A stretch of 64,000 nt of DNA from Streptomyces sp. TLI_105 (lineage in GTDB: Bacteria > Actinomycetota > Actinomycetes > Streptomycetales > Streptomycetaceae), in the NCBI RefSeq assembly GCF_900105415.1, contig NZ_FNSM01000001.1, positions 4,981,001 to 5,045,000 on the forward strand, written 5' to 3'. Below the pieces are notes generated by a model. It did no database searches, was not told the origin of the DNA, and saw nothing but the letters and a program-made list of their open reading frames with translations. Positions 1 through 9,265 of this stretch are shown piece by piece (position 1 is the stretch's first letter; the number at the start of each line of letters is the position of its first letter). Both the position numbers and the translations under genes were made by a program.

Positions 1-219
1 AAGATCCGCCCCGGGGTCGCCGTCCGCCGCCGTGAAGGAGTCGAACTCGGCGGCGGAACGGGCCAGTTCGGCGGTCTCGGCGGCCGTCGTCTCGTGGTCG
101 CCGACCGGTGAGTCGCCCGCCGTGCCGAGAGCGAGCCCGCTGGTCCAGTCGACCAGGGAGGCGCCCCGGGCCCCCGGCAGGGCCATGGCCTCCAGGAGGC
201 ACTCGTCGATTCCGGGCAC
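1..219 (-). CDS. Roadblock/LC7-like small protein, N-terminal 73 codons only (partial)
   Basis: An open frame runs from GTG at 219 to the window edge without a stop and is cut off by the edge. The start follows a strong GGGAGGGG ribosome site about 6-13 nt upstream. The protein begins MPGIDECLLEAMALPGARG (GTG read as Met) and continues with LVDWTSGLALG, the kind of start seen in small Streptomyces proteins resembling roadblock/LC7 subunits, which usually act with GTPase-like partners. The family call rests on sequence feel, not on a catalytic motif. No neighbour on this side is visible, so its operon is unknown. Confidence 0.6.
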   Translation of the reverse strand, partial: MPGIDECLLEAMALPGARGASLVDWTSGLALGTAGDSPVGDHETTAAETAELARSAAEFDSFTAADGDPGADL

Positions 220-424
220 GCGGATTCCCCTCCCGATGCGGCGTGCGAACGTGCGGCAGTGACGGTGACGCTACTGAACGTTCCGCTCCGGTGGGGGCGT
301 TCTGGCATTTTCCATCGGAACATGCCGCTGTCTGACTCGAATTGGCCCGAGCGGGCCCGGATCGGCCGCGCGACTCCACGGATCGGCCGCGCGGCTCCCC
401 GGCGTTCGCGATGCCGGACGGGCC
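220..424. other. Intergenic region upstream of the partial gene
   Basis: This 205-bp stretch lies between the partial minus-strand gene and the 3' end of the decarboxylase-like gene. On the minus strand TAGCGT at about 267-272 could be a -10 box for the partial gene, but no convincing -35 goes with it. Two copies of ATCGGCCGCGCG (about 360-371 and 381-392) form a short direct repeat. I see no gene. Confidence 0.4.
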
Positions 425-1753
425 CTACCCGACGGGCTGGCGGACCAGCGCGTCCGCCCGTTCCCCGCCCGCCTCGGCGACGATCTCGTCGAGCGTCTGC
501 GCCCTGCGCACGGTCGTGAACGTCACCGCCCCGTCGCCGTCGACCGTGAAGCCGTGGATCCCGGGCCGGGGCAGGCTGTTGTACGCGTAGTGGTGGGCGA
601 AGTAGTACGCGCCGGTGTCCGGGACCGCCACGACGTCGCCCGGGTGCAGCAGCGGCAGCGCGCGGCCCGTGGCGAGCAGGTCCCCGGCGAAGCAGGCGGG
701 GCCCGCCACGTCCTGGACGGTGACGTCCCCGGTGCGGGGGCGGCCCCCGGAGTCGTACGCGAGGACGCGCAGGGGCCAGGAGCCGGGGGCGTAGACCGTG
801 CGGGCGGCCAGCTGCGCGCCCGCGTGGGTGACGGCGATCGGGCGGCCGCCGGAGGTCTTCGTGTACTCCACCCGGGCGAGGACCGTGCCGTGCTTGGCGA
901 GCAGGGAGCGCCCGAACTCGGTGACGAGCCGGTAGCGGCCGTCGAAGAGCCCGGGGACGGTGTCGGCGAGCAGCCGGGCGTACTCCGCGTACGTCGGCGT
1001 CTCCTCGTCGGAGGCGAAGTTCACCGGCAGCCCGCCGCCGATGTCGAGGGTGTCGACCTGCCGCCGGCCGGCCTCCCGGTTGATCTCCTCGGCGAGCGCG
1101 TACGCCTCCCCGACCCCCTGGGCCATGAGGGCGAGCGGGATGCCCTGGGAGCCGGTGTGGGTGTGCAGCCGGGTCAGCCAGGGCCGGTCCAGGAAGGCCC
1201 GGACGACGGTCTCGCGTGCGCCCTCGTCGCGGAGCGCCACGCCGAACTTGGAGGTGGCGGTCGCGGTCGAGAGCGCGCTGATGGAACCGGCTCCGACCTG
1301 CGGGTTCACCCGGAGGCCGAGCGGTGAGGCGGTGGGGGCGGAGGCGACGAGCGCGTCGAGCCTGGCCAGCTCCTGGAGGTTGTCGGCGTTGACGGCGATC
1401 CCGAGCGCGAGGGCCTGGCGGAGCTCGGCCGGGGTCTTGGCGGGGGAGTCGAGCACGGTCCGCGCGGGCGGGACGCCGGCCGCGCGGGCGAGGGCCAGCT
1501 CGCCGGGGCTCGCGACCTCGACGCCGAGCCCCGCCTCGTGGAGCAGGCGCAGGACGGGGACGAGCGGGGCGGCCTTCGCGGCGAAGGCGTGCAGCACGGG
1601 CGCGTCGGTGACGGCGGCGAAGGCGCTGGTCAGGGCGGTGGCGGAGGCGCGGATGCCGGCGGTGTCGAGGAGGGCGACGACCGGCTGCGCGGGGGAGAGG
1701 AGTCCTTGGTCGACGGAGGCTCGGACGGCGAGATCACGGCGGTAGGAGGCCAT
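425..1753 (-). CDS. Diaminopimelate decarboxylase-like PLP enzyme (fold type III)
   Basis: This is a pyridoxal-phosphate decarboxylase of the alanine-racemase-like fold (TIM barrel followed by beta domain), 442 residues from ATG 1753; ATG 1762 is an alternative. Family marks are an N-terminal barrel strand with the likely PLP lysine in HAFAAKAAP, the HTHTGSQG segment, the glycine-rich phosphate loop LDIGGGLPV, and a C-terminal active-site segment PDTGAYYFAHHYAYN. True LysA proteins carry a CESGD-type motif; here the matching place reads GPACFAGDLL, so the substrate may be a different amino acid or diamine. It is not beside other lysine genes. It stands alone and divergent from hutU, so a link to amino-acid catabolism is only suggested. 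Confidence 0.75.
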   Translation of the reverse strand: MASYRRDLAVRASVDQGLLSPAQPVVALLDTAGIRASATALTSAFAAVTDAPVLHAFAAKAAPLVPVLRLLHEAGLGVEVASPGELALARAAGVPPARTVLDSPAKTPAELRQALALGIAVNADNLQELARLDALVASAPTASPLGLRVNPQVGAGSISALSTATATSKFGVALRDEGARETVVRAFLDRPWLTRLHTHTGSQGIPLALMAQGVGEAYALAEEINREAGRRQVDTLDIGGGLPVNFASDEETPTYAEYARLLADTVPGLFDGRYRLVTEFGRSLLAKHGTVLARVEYTKTSGGRPIAVTHAGAQLAARTVYAPGSWPLRVLAYDSGGRPRTGDVTVQDVAGPACFAGDLLATGRALPLLHPGDVVAVPDTGAYYFAHHYAYNSLPRPGIHGFTVDGDGAVTFTTVRRAQTLDEIVAEAGGERADALVRQPVG

Positions 1754-1792
1754 GCGGCCCATCCTCGTCCATCGTCCGGCCGGGGCGCCCTG

Positions 1793-1822
1793 TTGACTAC
1801 AACTATTCAGCGCGACAAGATG
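1793..1822 (+). promoter_or_regulatory. Probable hutU promoter with small inverted repeats
   Basis: TTGACT at 1793-1798 and CAAGAT at 1817-1822 are separated by 18 bp, close to the vegetative sigma consensus. Transcription would start near 1829, leaving about 30 nt before hutU with a strong GAGGAGG site. The region also holds AGAT-N6-ATCT (1819-1832) and TTCAG/CTGAA (1806-1810 and 1830-1834), which flank or overlap the -10 and could be operator half-sites. Confidence 0.45.
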
Positions 1823-1857
1823 TGAATATCTGAACGACATTCCGAGGAGGCACCCCC

Positions 1858-3534
1858 ATGTCAGGACCCCGCCCCGTACGAGCAGCCCGCGGTACGGAAC
1901 TGAGCGCCCTGGGATGGCAGCAGGAAGCCGCCCTCCGGATGCTCCAGAACAACCTCGACCCCGAGGTCGCCGAGCACCCCGACAAGCTCGTCGTCTACGG
2001 CGGCACCGGCAAGGCCGCCCGCGACTGGCGCTCCTTCGACGCCATGGTCCGCACCCTGCGCACCCTCAAGCAGGACGAGACGATGCTCGTCCAGTCCGGC
2101 CGCCCCGTCGGCGTCATGCAGACCCACGAGTGGGCCCCCCGCGTCCTCCTCGCCAACTCCAACCTGGTCGGCGACTGGGCCAACTGGGAGGAGTTCCGCC
2201 GCCTGGAGCACCTCGGCCTCACCATGTACGGCCAGATGACCGCCGGCTCCTGGATCTACATCGGCACCCAGGGCATCCTCCAGGGCACCTACGAGACCTT
2301 CGCGGCCGTCGCCGCCAAGAAGTTCGGCGGCACCCTCGCCGGGACGATCACCCTCACCGCCGGCCTCGGCGGCATGGGCGGCGCCCAGCCCCTCGCCGTG
2401 ACGATGAACGACGGCGTCGCCATCTGCATCGACGTCGACCCGCGCGCCATCGAGCGCCGCATCGAGCACCGCTACCTGGACGTCAAGGCCGACAACCTCG
2501 CCCACGCCCTCCAGCTCGCCGTCGAGGCCCGCGACGCCCGCCGCCCGCTCTCCATCGGCCTCCTCGGCAACGCCGCCGAGCTGCTCCCGCAGATGCTCGC
2601 CGAGGGCGCCCCCATCGACATCGTGACCGACCAGACCTCGGCCCACGACCCGCTCTCGTACCTCCCCGTCGGCGTCGCCTTCGACGACATGGCCGACGCC
2701 GCCGCCAAGGACCCGGCCGGCTTCACCCAGCGCTCCCGCGAGTCGATGGCCAAGCACGTCGAGGCCATGGTCGGCTTCATGGACGCCGGCGCCGAGGTCT
2801 TCGACTACGGCAACTCGATCCGCGGCGAGGCCCAGCTGGCCGGCTACGACCGCGCCTTCGCCTTCCCCGGCTTCGTCCCCGCCTACATCCGCCCGCTGTT
2901 CTGCGAGGGCAAGGGCCCCTTCCGCTGGGCCGCCCTCTCCGGCGAGGCCTCGGACATCCACAAGACCGACAAGGCGATCCTCGACCTCTTCCCGGAGAAC
3001 GAGTCCCTCCACCGCTGGATCAAGATGGCCGGCGAGCGCGTCCACTTCCAGGGCCTGCCCGCCCGCATCTGCTGGCTCGGCCAGGGCGAGCGCGACAAGG
3101 CGGGCTCCATGTTCAACGACATGGTCGCCGACGGCACCCTCGCCGCGCCCCTCGCGATCGGCCGCGACCACCTCGACTGCGGCTCCGTCGCCTCCCCGTA
3201 CCGCGAGACCGAGGCCATGCTCGACGGCTCCGACGCCATCGCCGACTGGCCGCTGCTCAACGCCATGGTCAACGTCGCCTCCGGCGCGTCCTGGGTCTCC
3301 ATCCACCACGGCGGCGGCGTCGGCATGGGCCGCTCCATCCACGCCGGCCAGGTCTCGGTCGCCGACGGCACGAAGCTCGCGGGCGAGAAGATCCGCCGCG
3401 TGCTCACCAACGACCCCGGCATGGGCGTCATCCGCCACGTCGACGCCGGCTACGACATCGCCGAGCGCGTCGCCGACGAGAAGGGCGTCCGCGTCCCGAT
3501 GCGCGAGGGCGGCGCCGAGGAAGGCTCGGCGTGA
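1858..3534 (+). CDS. hutU: Urocanate hydratase (urocanase)
   Basis: It converts urocanate to imidazolonepropionate, the second step of histidine breakdown, using tightly bound NAD. The 558-residue length matches the usual 550-560 of the family. The NAD-binding glycine-rich segment [14 protein letters not shown] lies near residue 180, and conserved blocks such as [25 protein letters not shown] and [13 protein letters not shown] are present. The ATG at 1858 has GAGGAGG eight or so bases upstream. Its stop overlaps the GTG of the next gene by 4 bp (GTGA), so the two are translationally coupled. Histidine ammonia-lyase (hutH) is not in the window, as in other streptomycetes where it lies elsewhere. 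Confidence 0.97.
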   Translation: MSGPRPVRAARGTELSALGWQQEAALRMLQNNLDPEVAEHPDKLVVYGGTGKAARDWRSFDAMVRTLRTLKQDETMLVQSGRPVGVMQTHEWAPRVLLANSNLVGDWANWEEFRRLEHLGLTMYGQMTAGSWIYIGTQGILQGTYETFAAVAAKKFGGTLAGTITLTAGLGGMGGAQPLAVTMNDGVAICIDVDPRAIERRIEHRYLDVKADNLAHALQLAVEARDARRPLSIGLLGNAAELLPQMLAEGAPIDIVTDQTSAHDPLSYLPVGVAFDDMADAAAKDPAGFTQRSRESMAKHVEAMVGFMDAGAEVFDYGNSIRGEAQLAGYDRAFAFPGFVPAYIRPLFCEGKGPFRWAALSGEASDIHKTDKAILDLFPENESLHRWIKMAGERVHFQGLPARICWLGQGERDKAGSMFNDMVADGTLAAPLAIGRDHLDCGSVASPYRETEAMLDGSDAIADWPLLNAMVNVASGASWVSIHHGGGVGMGRSIHAGQVSVADGTKLAGEKIRRVLTNDPGMGVIRHVDAGYDIAERVADEKGVRVPMREGGAEEGSA

Positions 3535-4748
3535 GCCAGTCCTTCCACGCCATGTGGACGTCGCTGCGGCCCATCGGCCGCAGCGACGCCTCCGGAGGCT
3601 ACCGCCGCTACGCCTGGACCCCCGCCGACGCCGACTGCCGCCTGTGGTTCCGCATGCAGGCCGAGGCCCGCCGTCTCGACGTCGAGACCGACCGCAACGG
3701 CAACCAGTGGGCCTGGCTCGGCGACCCGACGGCCGGCGACGCCGTCGTCACCGGCTCCCACCTGGACTCCGTCCCCGACGGCGGCGCCTTCGACGGCCCC
3801 CTCGGCGTCGTGTCCGCCTTCGCCGCCCTCGACGAACTCCGCGCCCGCGGCGCCTCGTTCAAGCGGCCCCTCGCCATCGTCAACTTCGGCGACGAGGAAG
3901 GAGCCCGCTTCGGCCTCGCCTGCGTCGGCTCCCGCCTCACCGCCGGCCGGCTGACGAAGGAGCAGGCGTACGAGCTCCGCGACGCCGACGGGATCAGCCT
4001 CCCTCAGGCCATGGAGGCCGCCGGGTACGACCCCTCGGGGATCGGCCCCGACCCCGAGCGACTGGACCGCATCGGCGCCTTCGTCGAGCTCCACGTCGAG
4101 CAGGGCCGCGCCCTGGACCTGTCCGGGGACGCCGTCGGCATCGCCTCCTCCATCTGGCCGCACGGCCGCTGGCGGTACGACTTCGCCGGCGAGGCCAACC
4201 ACGCGGGCACGACCCGCCTGGTCGACCGCCGCGACCCGATGCTCACCTACGCCGAGACCGTCCTCGCCGCCCGCCGCGAGGCCGAACTCGCGGGCGCCGT
4301 CGCCACCTTCGGCAAGATCGCGGTCGAGCCGAACGGCGTCAACGCCATCCCGTCGATGGTCCGCGGCTGGCTCGACGCCCGCGCCGCCGACCAGGGCTCC
4401 CTCGACAAGGTCGTCGCGGGCGTCGAGACGGCGGCCCGGGAGTACGCCGACCGCCACGGCATCGACCTCGCCGTCGTACGGGAGTCGTTCACCCCGATCG
4501 TGGACTTCTCGCACGCCCTGCGCGACGAGCTCTCCCGGATCCTGGGCACCTCGGGCAAGGTGCCGGTCCTCGGCACGGGCGCGGGACACGACGCGGGCAT
4601 CCTGTCCGAGTCGATCCCGACCGCCATGCTGTTCGTACGGAACCCCACCGGCGTCTCGCACTCCCCGGCCGAGTTCGCGGCCGAGGACGACTGCGTGGCC
4701 GGGGTCATCGCACTCGCCGACGTACTGGAGGAGCTGGCGTGCCGCTGA
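3531..4748 (+). CDS. M20-family amidohydrolase (allantoate amidohydrolase-like) in the hut operon
   Basis: This 405-residue protein is a dinuclear-metal amidohydrolase of the allantoate / N-carbamoyl-amino-acid hydrolase group. Visible metal-site motifs are [17 protein letters not shown] (His77, Asp88), [10 protein letters not shown] (Glu122/123), FVELHVEQG (His188) and the C-terminal GVSHSPAEF. The GTG start at 3531 overlaps the hutU stop by 4 bp, and the next gene starts 10 bp inside its 3' end. HutF produces N-formylglutamate, and no HutG-type deformylase is in the cluster, so the likely role is hydrolysis of N-formylglutamate to glutamate and formate. That role is inferred from position; the family itself is clear. 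Confidence 0.85.
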   Translation: MSQSFHAMWTSLRPIGRSDASGGYRRYAWTPADADCRLWFRMQAEARRLDVETDRNGNQWAWLGDPTAGDAVVTGSHLDSVPDGGAFDGPLGVVSAFAALDELRARGASFKRPLAIVNFGDEEGARFGLACVGSRLTAGRLTKEQAYELRDADGISLPQAMEAAGYDPSGIGPDPERLDRIGAFVELHVEQGRALDLSGDAVGIASSIWPHGRWRYDFAGEANHAGTTRLVDRRDPMLTYAETVLAARREAELAGAVATFGKIAVEPNGVNAIPSMVRGWLDARAADQGSLDKVVAGVETAAREYADRHGIDLAVVRESFTPIVDFSHALRDELSRILGTSGKVPVLGTGAGHDAGILSESIPTAMLFVRNPTGVSHSPAEFAAEDDCVAGVIALADVLEELACR

Positions 4749-6076
4749 CGACGTACTGGCTGGAACACGCCTGGCTCGACACGAACGTCGAGCCGGGCGT
4801 GGCCCTTGAGGTCACGGACGACCGGATCACCGCCGTACGGACGGCAGTCGAGACGCCCCCGGCGGGCGCCGTCGTCCTGCGCGGCCTCACGATCCCCGGC
4901 CTGGCCAACGCCCACAGCCATGCCTTCCACCGGGCCCTGCGCGGCACCGTCCAGGTCGGCTCCGGCACGTTCTGGACCTGGCGCGAGGTCATGTACTCCG
5001 TCGCCCAGCGCCTCACCCCCGACAGCTACTTCGCGCTCGCCCGCGCGGTGTACGCCGAGATGGCGCTCGCCGGCATCACCTCCGTCGGCGAGTTCCACTA
5101 CCTGCACCACGCGCCCGGCGGCACCCCGTACGCCGACCCCAACGCCATGGGCGAGGCGCTCATCGCCGCCGCCGCCGAGGCGGGCGTCCGCATCACCCTC
5201 CTCGACACCGCGTACCTCTCCTCCGGCTTCGGCGCCGCCCCCGAGCGGCACCAGCTCCGCTTCACCGACGGCACCGCCGAGAAGTGGGCGGAGCGGGTGA
5301 GCGCGTTGAAGGAGCGCGACGGAGTACGCATCGGGGCGGCGATCCACTCCGTACGGGCCGTCCCGGCGGACCAGCTGTCGACGGTGGCCCGCTGGGCGCA
5401 GGACCGGCGGGCCCCCCTCCACGTCCACCTCTCGGAGCAGACCGCCGAGAACGACGCCTGCCAGGCGGCCCACGGCATGACGCCGACCCGGCTCCTCGCG
5501 GAGCACGGCGTCCTCGGCGCACGGACGACGGGCGTCCACAACACCCACCTGACCGCCGAGGACATCGTCCTCCTCGGCTCGTCGACCACCGGCACCTGCA
5601 TGTGCCCGACCACCGAACGGGACCTCGCCGACGGCATCGGCCCGGCGGTCGCCCTCCAGCGCGCCGGCTCCCCGCTCTCCCTCGGCAGCGACAGCCACGC
5701 CGTCATCGACCTCCTCGAAGAGGCGCGGGCCATGGAGCTGAACGAGCGCCTGCGCACCCGCACCCGGGGCCACTGGACGGCCGCCGCGCTGCTGCGCGCG
5801 GCCACGGCGGACGGCCACGCGGCCCTCGGCTGGGCCGACGCGGGCACCCTGGAAGCCGGCGCCCTGGCCGACTTCACCACGATCACCCTCGACTCGGTCC
5901 GCACCGCGGGCCCGGTCCCGCGCCTGGCGGCGGAGACGGCGGTCTTCGCGGCGACGGCGGCGGACGTGCACCACGTGGTGGTGGGCGGCCGGACGATCGT
6001 CCACGACGGCACCCACGTCGCCGTACCGAACGCGGCAGAAGAACTGGCGACCACGATCGCGGCGCTCAGGAGCTGA
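4739..6076 (+). CDS. hutF: Formimidoylglutamate deiminase
   Basis: A 445-residue amidohydrolase-superfamily enzyme that turns N-formimidoyl-L-glutamate into N-formyl-L-glutamate and ammonia. The metal site starts with HSH (His59, His61) in LANAHSHAFHRALRG. Later family blocks are ITSVGEFHYLHH, PLHVHLSEQ, GVHNTHLT and LSLGSDSHAVIDL, the last carrying the catalytic aspartate. The GTG at 4739 overlaps the preceding gene by 10 bp, so hutU, the M20 gene and hutF form one coupled transcript. The presence of HutF rather than a direct formiminoglutamase shows that the five-step route through formylglutamate is used. Confidence 0.93.
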   Translation: MPLTTYWLEHAWLDTNVEPGVALEVTDDRITAVRTAVETPPAGAVVLRGLTIPGLANAHSHAFHRALRGTVQVGSGTFWTWREVMYSVAQRLTPDSYFALARAVYAEMALAGITSVGEFHYLHHAPGGTPYADPNAMGEALIAAAAEAGVRITLLDTAYLSSGFGAAPERHQLRFTDGTAEKWAERVSALKERDGVRIGAAIHSVRAVPADQLSTVARWAQDRRAPLHVHLSEQTAENDACQAAHGMTPTRLLAEHGVLGARTTGVHNTHLTAEDIVLLGSSTTGTCMCPTTERDLADGIGPAVALQRAGSPLSLGSDSHAVIDLLEEARAMELNERLRTRTRGHWTAAALLRAATADGHAALGWADAGTLEAGALADFTTITLDSVRTAGPVPRLAAETAVFAATAADVHHVVVGGRTIVHDGTHVAVPNAAEELATTIAALRS

Positions 6077-6084
6077 GCGGCCCC

Positions 6085-6130
6085 GGGTTGTGGGCACTCG
6101 TTCCGCGGGGCGGAACGGGTGGGCACAGCC
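6085..6130. repeat. Intergenic palindromic repeat, type 1, between hutF and hutI
   Basis: The core reads TGTG, six bases, CGTTCCGC, three G, GCGGAACG, six bases, CACA: two nested inverted arms separated by a symmetric 6/6 internal loop. The same design is found at 41413-41460 and 55469-55516. It begins a few bases after the hutF stop and lies about 50 bp before hutI, so it may attenuate read-through. Confidence 0.8.
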
Positions 6131-6178
6131 CGGGCCACCGGCCCGCACCCGAACCGCCCGCCCCCACCGGAGAGCAAC

Positions 6179-7348
6179 ATGACGACGACGCTCATCACGA
6201 ACATCGGCAGCCTGGTCACGAACGACCCCACCCTCGGCGAGGGCCCCCTGGGCCTGGTCAAGGACGCCGCCCTCGTCCTGGACGGCGAGACGATCGCCTG
6301 GGCGGGCCCGGCGGTGCAGGCCCCGGCGGCGGACCAGGCCGTCGACGCCGACGGCCGCGCCGTCATCCCGGGCTTCGTCGACTCCCACTCGCACCTCGTC
6401 TTCGCCGGCGACCGCACGGCCGAGTTCAACGCCCGCATGTCCGGCCAGCCGTACAAGGCGGGCGGCATCCGCACGACCGTGGCGGCGACCCGCGCCGCCA
6501 CCGACGCGGAGCTCTCCGCGAACGTGGCCCGCTACATGTGGGAGGCCCTGCGCCAGGGCACCACCACCTTCGAGACCAAGTCCGGCTACGGCCTGACCGT
6601 CGAGGACGAGGCCCGCGCCCTGCGCATCGCCGCCGAGCACACAGACGAGGTCACCTACCTCGGCGCGCACATCGTGTCGCCGGACTACGCCGACGACCCG
6701 GCCGGGTACGTGAAGCTGGTGACCGGCGAGATGCTGGACGCCTGCGCCCCGTACGCCCGCTGGGTGGACGTCTTCTGCGAGAAGGGCGCCTTCGACGGCG
6801 ACCAGGCCCGCGCGATCCTCAAGGCCGGCATGGCGAAGGGCCTGCAGGCCCGCGTCCACGCCAACCAGCTCTCGTACGGCCCCGGCGTGCAGCTCGCGGT
6901 CGAGCTGGACGCGGCGAGCGCCGACCACTGCACCCATCTGACGAGCGCCGACATCGACGCGCTGGCGCAGGGGAACACGGTCGCGACCCTGTTGCCCGGC
7001 GCCGAGTTCTCCACCCGCGCCGAGTGGCCGGACGCCCGCCGGCTCCTCGACGTGGGCGTGACGGTCGCCCTGTCCACGGACTGCAACCCCGGCTCGTCCT
7101 TCACGTCCTCGATGCCGTTCTGCATCGCCCTCGCGGTCCGGGACATGCTGATGACGCCGGACGAGGCGATCTGGTCCGCCACCGCCGGCGGCGCGGCGGC
7201 CCTGCGCCGGACGGACGTCGGCAGGCTGGGCGTCGGCGCCCGCGCGGACCTCGTCGTCCTCGACGCCCCCTCCCACGTCCACCTGGCCTACCGTCCGGGC
7301 GTGCCGCTGGTCGCGGAGGTCTGGCGGAAGGGCGCGCGGACGGTCTGA
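6179..7348 (+). CDS. hutI: Imidazolonepropionase
   Basis: It hydrolyses 4-imidazolone-5-propionate to N-formimidoylglutamate, the third step of histidine breakdown, between HutU and HutF. The protein has 389 residues from ATG 6179, which follows GGAG about 8 nt upstream; an in-frame upstream extension to 6119 would run through the repeat and is unlikely. Metal-binding His70 and His72 lie in [14 protein letters not shown], with further site residues in [23 protein letters not shown] and the aspartate of [11 protein letters not shown] 102-bp gap with a palindromic repeat separates it from hutF, so it may still be on the hut transcript. Confidence 0.96.
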   Translation: MTTTLITNIGSLVTNDPTLGEGPLGLVKDAALVLDGETIAWAGPAVQAPAADQAVDADGRAVIPGFVDSHSHLVFAGDRTAEFNARMSGQPYKAGGIRTTVAATRAATDAELSANVARYMWEALRQGTTTFETKSGYGLTVEDEARALRIAAEHTDEVTYLGAHIVSPDYADDPAGYVKLVTGEMLDACAPYARWVDVFCEKGAFDGDQARAILKAGMAKGLQARVHANQLSYGPGVQLAVELDAASADHCTHLTSADIDALAQGNTVATLLPGAEFSTRAEWPDARRLLDVGVTVALSTDCNPGSSFTSSMPFCIALAVRDMLMTPDEAIWSATAGGAAALRRTDVGRLGVGARADLVVLDAPSHVHLAYRPGVPLVAEVWRKGARTV

Positions 7349-7376
7349 GCGGGGATCGAGCAGCCGTACTCGGGCG

Positions 7377-7397
7377 GGCGGGGCCGCCGACCCCGCC
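7377..7397 (+). terminator. Weak hairpin after hutI
   Basis: GGCGGGG, seven bases and CCCCGCC form a small GC hairpin about 30 bp past the hutI stop. No T-run follows, as is usual in Streptomyces. It is a modest terminator candidate. Confidence 0.3.
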
Positions 7398-7506
7398 ACG
7401 ACCCGGCCGTGCGTCCGAGGAGCACCCGGACGGGCTTCGCCCCGTACGGCGCCTCGCCGGAGGTCGGCTGCCCGGACGCGAAGCGCCGCGGCCGACGGCG
7501 GGGGCC

Positions 7507-7512
7507 TACCCT
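7507..7512 (+). promoter_or_regulatory. -10 box for leaderless LysE-family transcript
   Basis: TACCCT ends 8 bp before the ATG at 7521, which has no ribosome-binding site. This spacing places the transcription start at or next to the start codon, the standard layout of a leaderless actinobacterial mRNA. Confidence 0.5.
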
Positions 7513-7520
7513 CAGGTGCC

Positions 7521-8153
7521 ATGACGACCGCCACCGCCCTCTGGTCCTTCGCCCTGGTCGTGGGTCTCCTGACCCTCACGCCGGGCCTCGACACCGCCCT
7601 CGTCCTGCGCACGGCCGCCCTCGGTCACCGCGCGCGGGCCTGGGGCGTCGTCCTCGGCATCCAGACGGGCGTCCTGGCCTGGGGCGCGCTCACCTCCCTG
7701 GGGGTGACCGCGCTCCTCACGGCCTCCCACCTGGCGTACGAGGCGCTGCGCTGGGCGGGCGCGGCGTATCTGGTGTGGATGGGCGTCCAGATGCTGAGGA
7801 AGACGTTCGGCGGACACGCCGTGCAGGAGGCGGCCCAGGAACGAGCCACCCCGGACACCTTCACGTCCGGCTGGCGCCAGGGCGCCCTCACGAACCTGCT
7901 CAACCCGAAGGTGGGCGCCTTCTACGTGGCGGTGCTCCCGCAGTTCCTCCCGGCGGACACGAACCACCTGGCGATGGGCCTCCTCCTCACCACGGAGCAC
8001 ATCCTCCTCGGCCTCCTCTGGTCCACCGCCCTGATCGCCGGCGCCCGCCTCCTCTCCACCTGGCTCCGCCGCCCCACGGCCCGCCGCACCCTCGACCGCC
8101 TCACGGGCACGGTCATCACGGCCTTCGGCCTGCGGCTGGCTCTCGGGGACTGA
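7521..8153 (+). CDS. LysE/RhtB-family amino-acid exporter
   Basis: A 210-residue integral membrane exporter. The N-terminal family signature LTLTPGLDTALVLRTA is near residues 15-30, followed by about five or six hydrophobic segments, and the mid-protein block LTNLLNPKVGAFY contains the conserved NPK. The family moves amino acids or related compounds out of the cell; the substrate cannot be told from sequence. The start has no ribosome-binding site but a well-placed -10 box, so the mRNA is probably leaderless. The next gene begins 27 bp downstream with its own -10, so co-transcription is optional. Confidence 0.88.
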   Translation: MTTATALWSFALVVGLLTLTPGLDTALVLRTAALGHRARAWGVVLGIQTGVLAWGALTSLGVTALLTASHLAYEALRWAGAAYLVWMGVQMLRKTFGGHAVQEAAQERATPDTFTSGWRQGALTNLLNPKVGAFYVAVLPQFLPADTNHLAMGLLLTTEHILLGLLWSTALIAGARLLSTWLRRPTARRTLDRLTGTVITAFGLRLALGD

Positions 8154-8180
8154 ACGCCCGCCGCCCCGTAGCCTGACCGG

Positions 8181-8789
8181 ATGCGACCGTCAGACGACGA
8201 ACTGTCCCGAGCGCTGCACGGTCCCGCGGACCCGCCGCTCCACCCGCTTCCGCAGGTCGTGGCGGACCTCCTCCGCACCCTCGACGCGCCGCCCCGCCTG
8301 GCCGCCCACCTGCGCGCGGTCCACGACGTCGCCCGGTACCTGGTCGCCTGGACGGAGGACCGCTGTCCGGGGCCGGCCGTCGACCGCGAGGCCGTCCTGT
8401 TCGGGGCGGCGACCCACGACATCGGCAAGGTCGTGCACCCGGCCGAACTCTCCGGACCCGGCTCCCTCCACGAGGAGGCGGGGAGGGAGCTCCTCGTGGC
8501 CCACGGCTTCGCCCCGGACCTGGCCCGCTTCGCGGCCACCCACGCGACGTGGACGGACGGCGGGACGACCCTGGAGGACCTGCTGGTCAGCACGGCCGAC
8601 AAGATCTGGAAGAACAAGCGGGTCCCCGAGCTGGAGGACCTCGTGGTGGCCCGGCTGGCCGAGGCGACCGGCAGGTCCCGCTGGGAGGAGTTCCTCGCCC
8701 TCGACGAACTGCTCGAACGCCTCGGCGCCGGCGCGGACGAACGCCTGGCCCACCAGGCGTCGTTCACGACCGCCCGGCCCGCGTCCTGA
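8181..8789 (+). CDS. HD-domain phosphohydrolase-like protein
   Basis: A 202-residue protein with an HD metal-dependent phosphohydrolase domain. The first histidine is in LRAVHDVARYL (near residue 50), the HD pair is in FGAATHDIGKVVHP (near residues 80-90), and further His residues are in SLHEEAGRELLVAHGF and FAATHATW, with an aspartate in LLVSTADKIWK. This spacing fits the HDOD/HD hydrolases that act on nucleotides. TAGCCT at 8169-8174 ends 6 bp before ATG 8181, suggesting a leaderless mRNA. The gene meets the next one tail to tail with only 6 bp between. The substrate is unknown. Confidence 0.8.
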   Translation: MRPSDDELSRALHGPADPPLHPLPQVVADLLRTLDAPPRLAAHLRAVHDVARYLVAWTEDRCPGPAVDREAVLFGAATHDIGKVVHPAELSGPGSLHEEAGRELLVAHGFAPDLARFAATHATWTDGGTTLEDLLVSTADKIWKNKRVPELEDLVVARLAEATGRSRWEEFLALDELLERLGAGADERLAHQASFTTARPAS

Positions 8790-8795
8790 GCACCG

Positions 8796-9152
8796 TCAGC
8801 GGAACTCGTGGACGACCTCGATCTCGCCCACGATCTGCGCGTTGAACTCGTCCAGCTCCTCCGCCGGGACCCACAGTTCGAGGATCGTCCGCCCGCCCGC
8901 CTGCCGGACCGGGTACCTGCGGAGGAACTCCGTGTCGACCTCGAAGCGGGTGACGTAGCCGACGCCGCTGTGCTTCACGTTCCAGTCGCGGGCGATCCTC
9001 ACCGCGTACTCCTCGTTGAGGACCGGATAGAAGATCGGCTGCTCCGGCAGCCGCGCCGGCCACGCACGCCCACCCGACTCGCGTACGAGCTCCAGCTCCT
9101 CGGGGCCGGTGGGGCGCCACAGGGTCGTCGTCGGGCGGGGGAGGGCGGTCAT
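8796..9152 (-). CDS. Small conserved actinobacterial protein (annotated in relatives as ADP-ribosylation/crystallin J1)
   Basis: A 118-residue soluble protein starting at ATG 9152. It opens LWRPTGPEELELV and contains WPARLPEQPIFYPVLNEEYA, IARDWN and LELWVPAEELDEFN. Streptomyces relatives often carry the name ADP-ribosylation/crystallin J1, but I see none of the metal-binding aspartate motifs of ADP-ribosylglycohydrolases, so the name should not be read as function. It lies tail to tail with the HD gene, and its 5' end faces the next plus-strand gene. There is no signal peptide or membrane segment. Confidence 0.7.
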   Translation of the reverse strand: MTALPRPTTTLWRPTGPEELELVRESGGRAWPARLPEQPIFYPVLNEEYAVRIARDWNVKHSGVGYVTRFEVDTEFLRRYPVRQAGGRTILELWVPAEELDEFNAQIVGEIEVVHEFR

Positions 9153-9265
9153 GGCGGTTCGCTCTCTGCGCGGGGTCGGGGTCCTGAACCGTAGCGGCGG
9201 CCTCGGGGCGCGGGCACCTCAATTCCGGTGGCCCGGCCGCCGTGCCCCGTGCGAGCTTGGGGCGC

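Noticed and set aside
425..1753. lysA as the name for the decarboxylase
   Set aside because: The active-site segment differs from classical LysA and no lysine or threonine genes are adjacent, so no symbol is given.
4247..7612. Very long minus-strand open frame (over 1100 codons) opposite the hut genes
   Set aside because: It mirrors the codon bias of the plus-strand hut genes; the composition (Arg, Gly, Val, Ala) has no motif and no ribosome site. It is a GC-rich antisense shadow.
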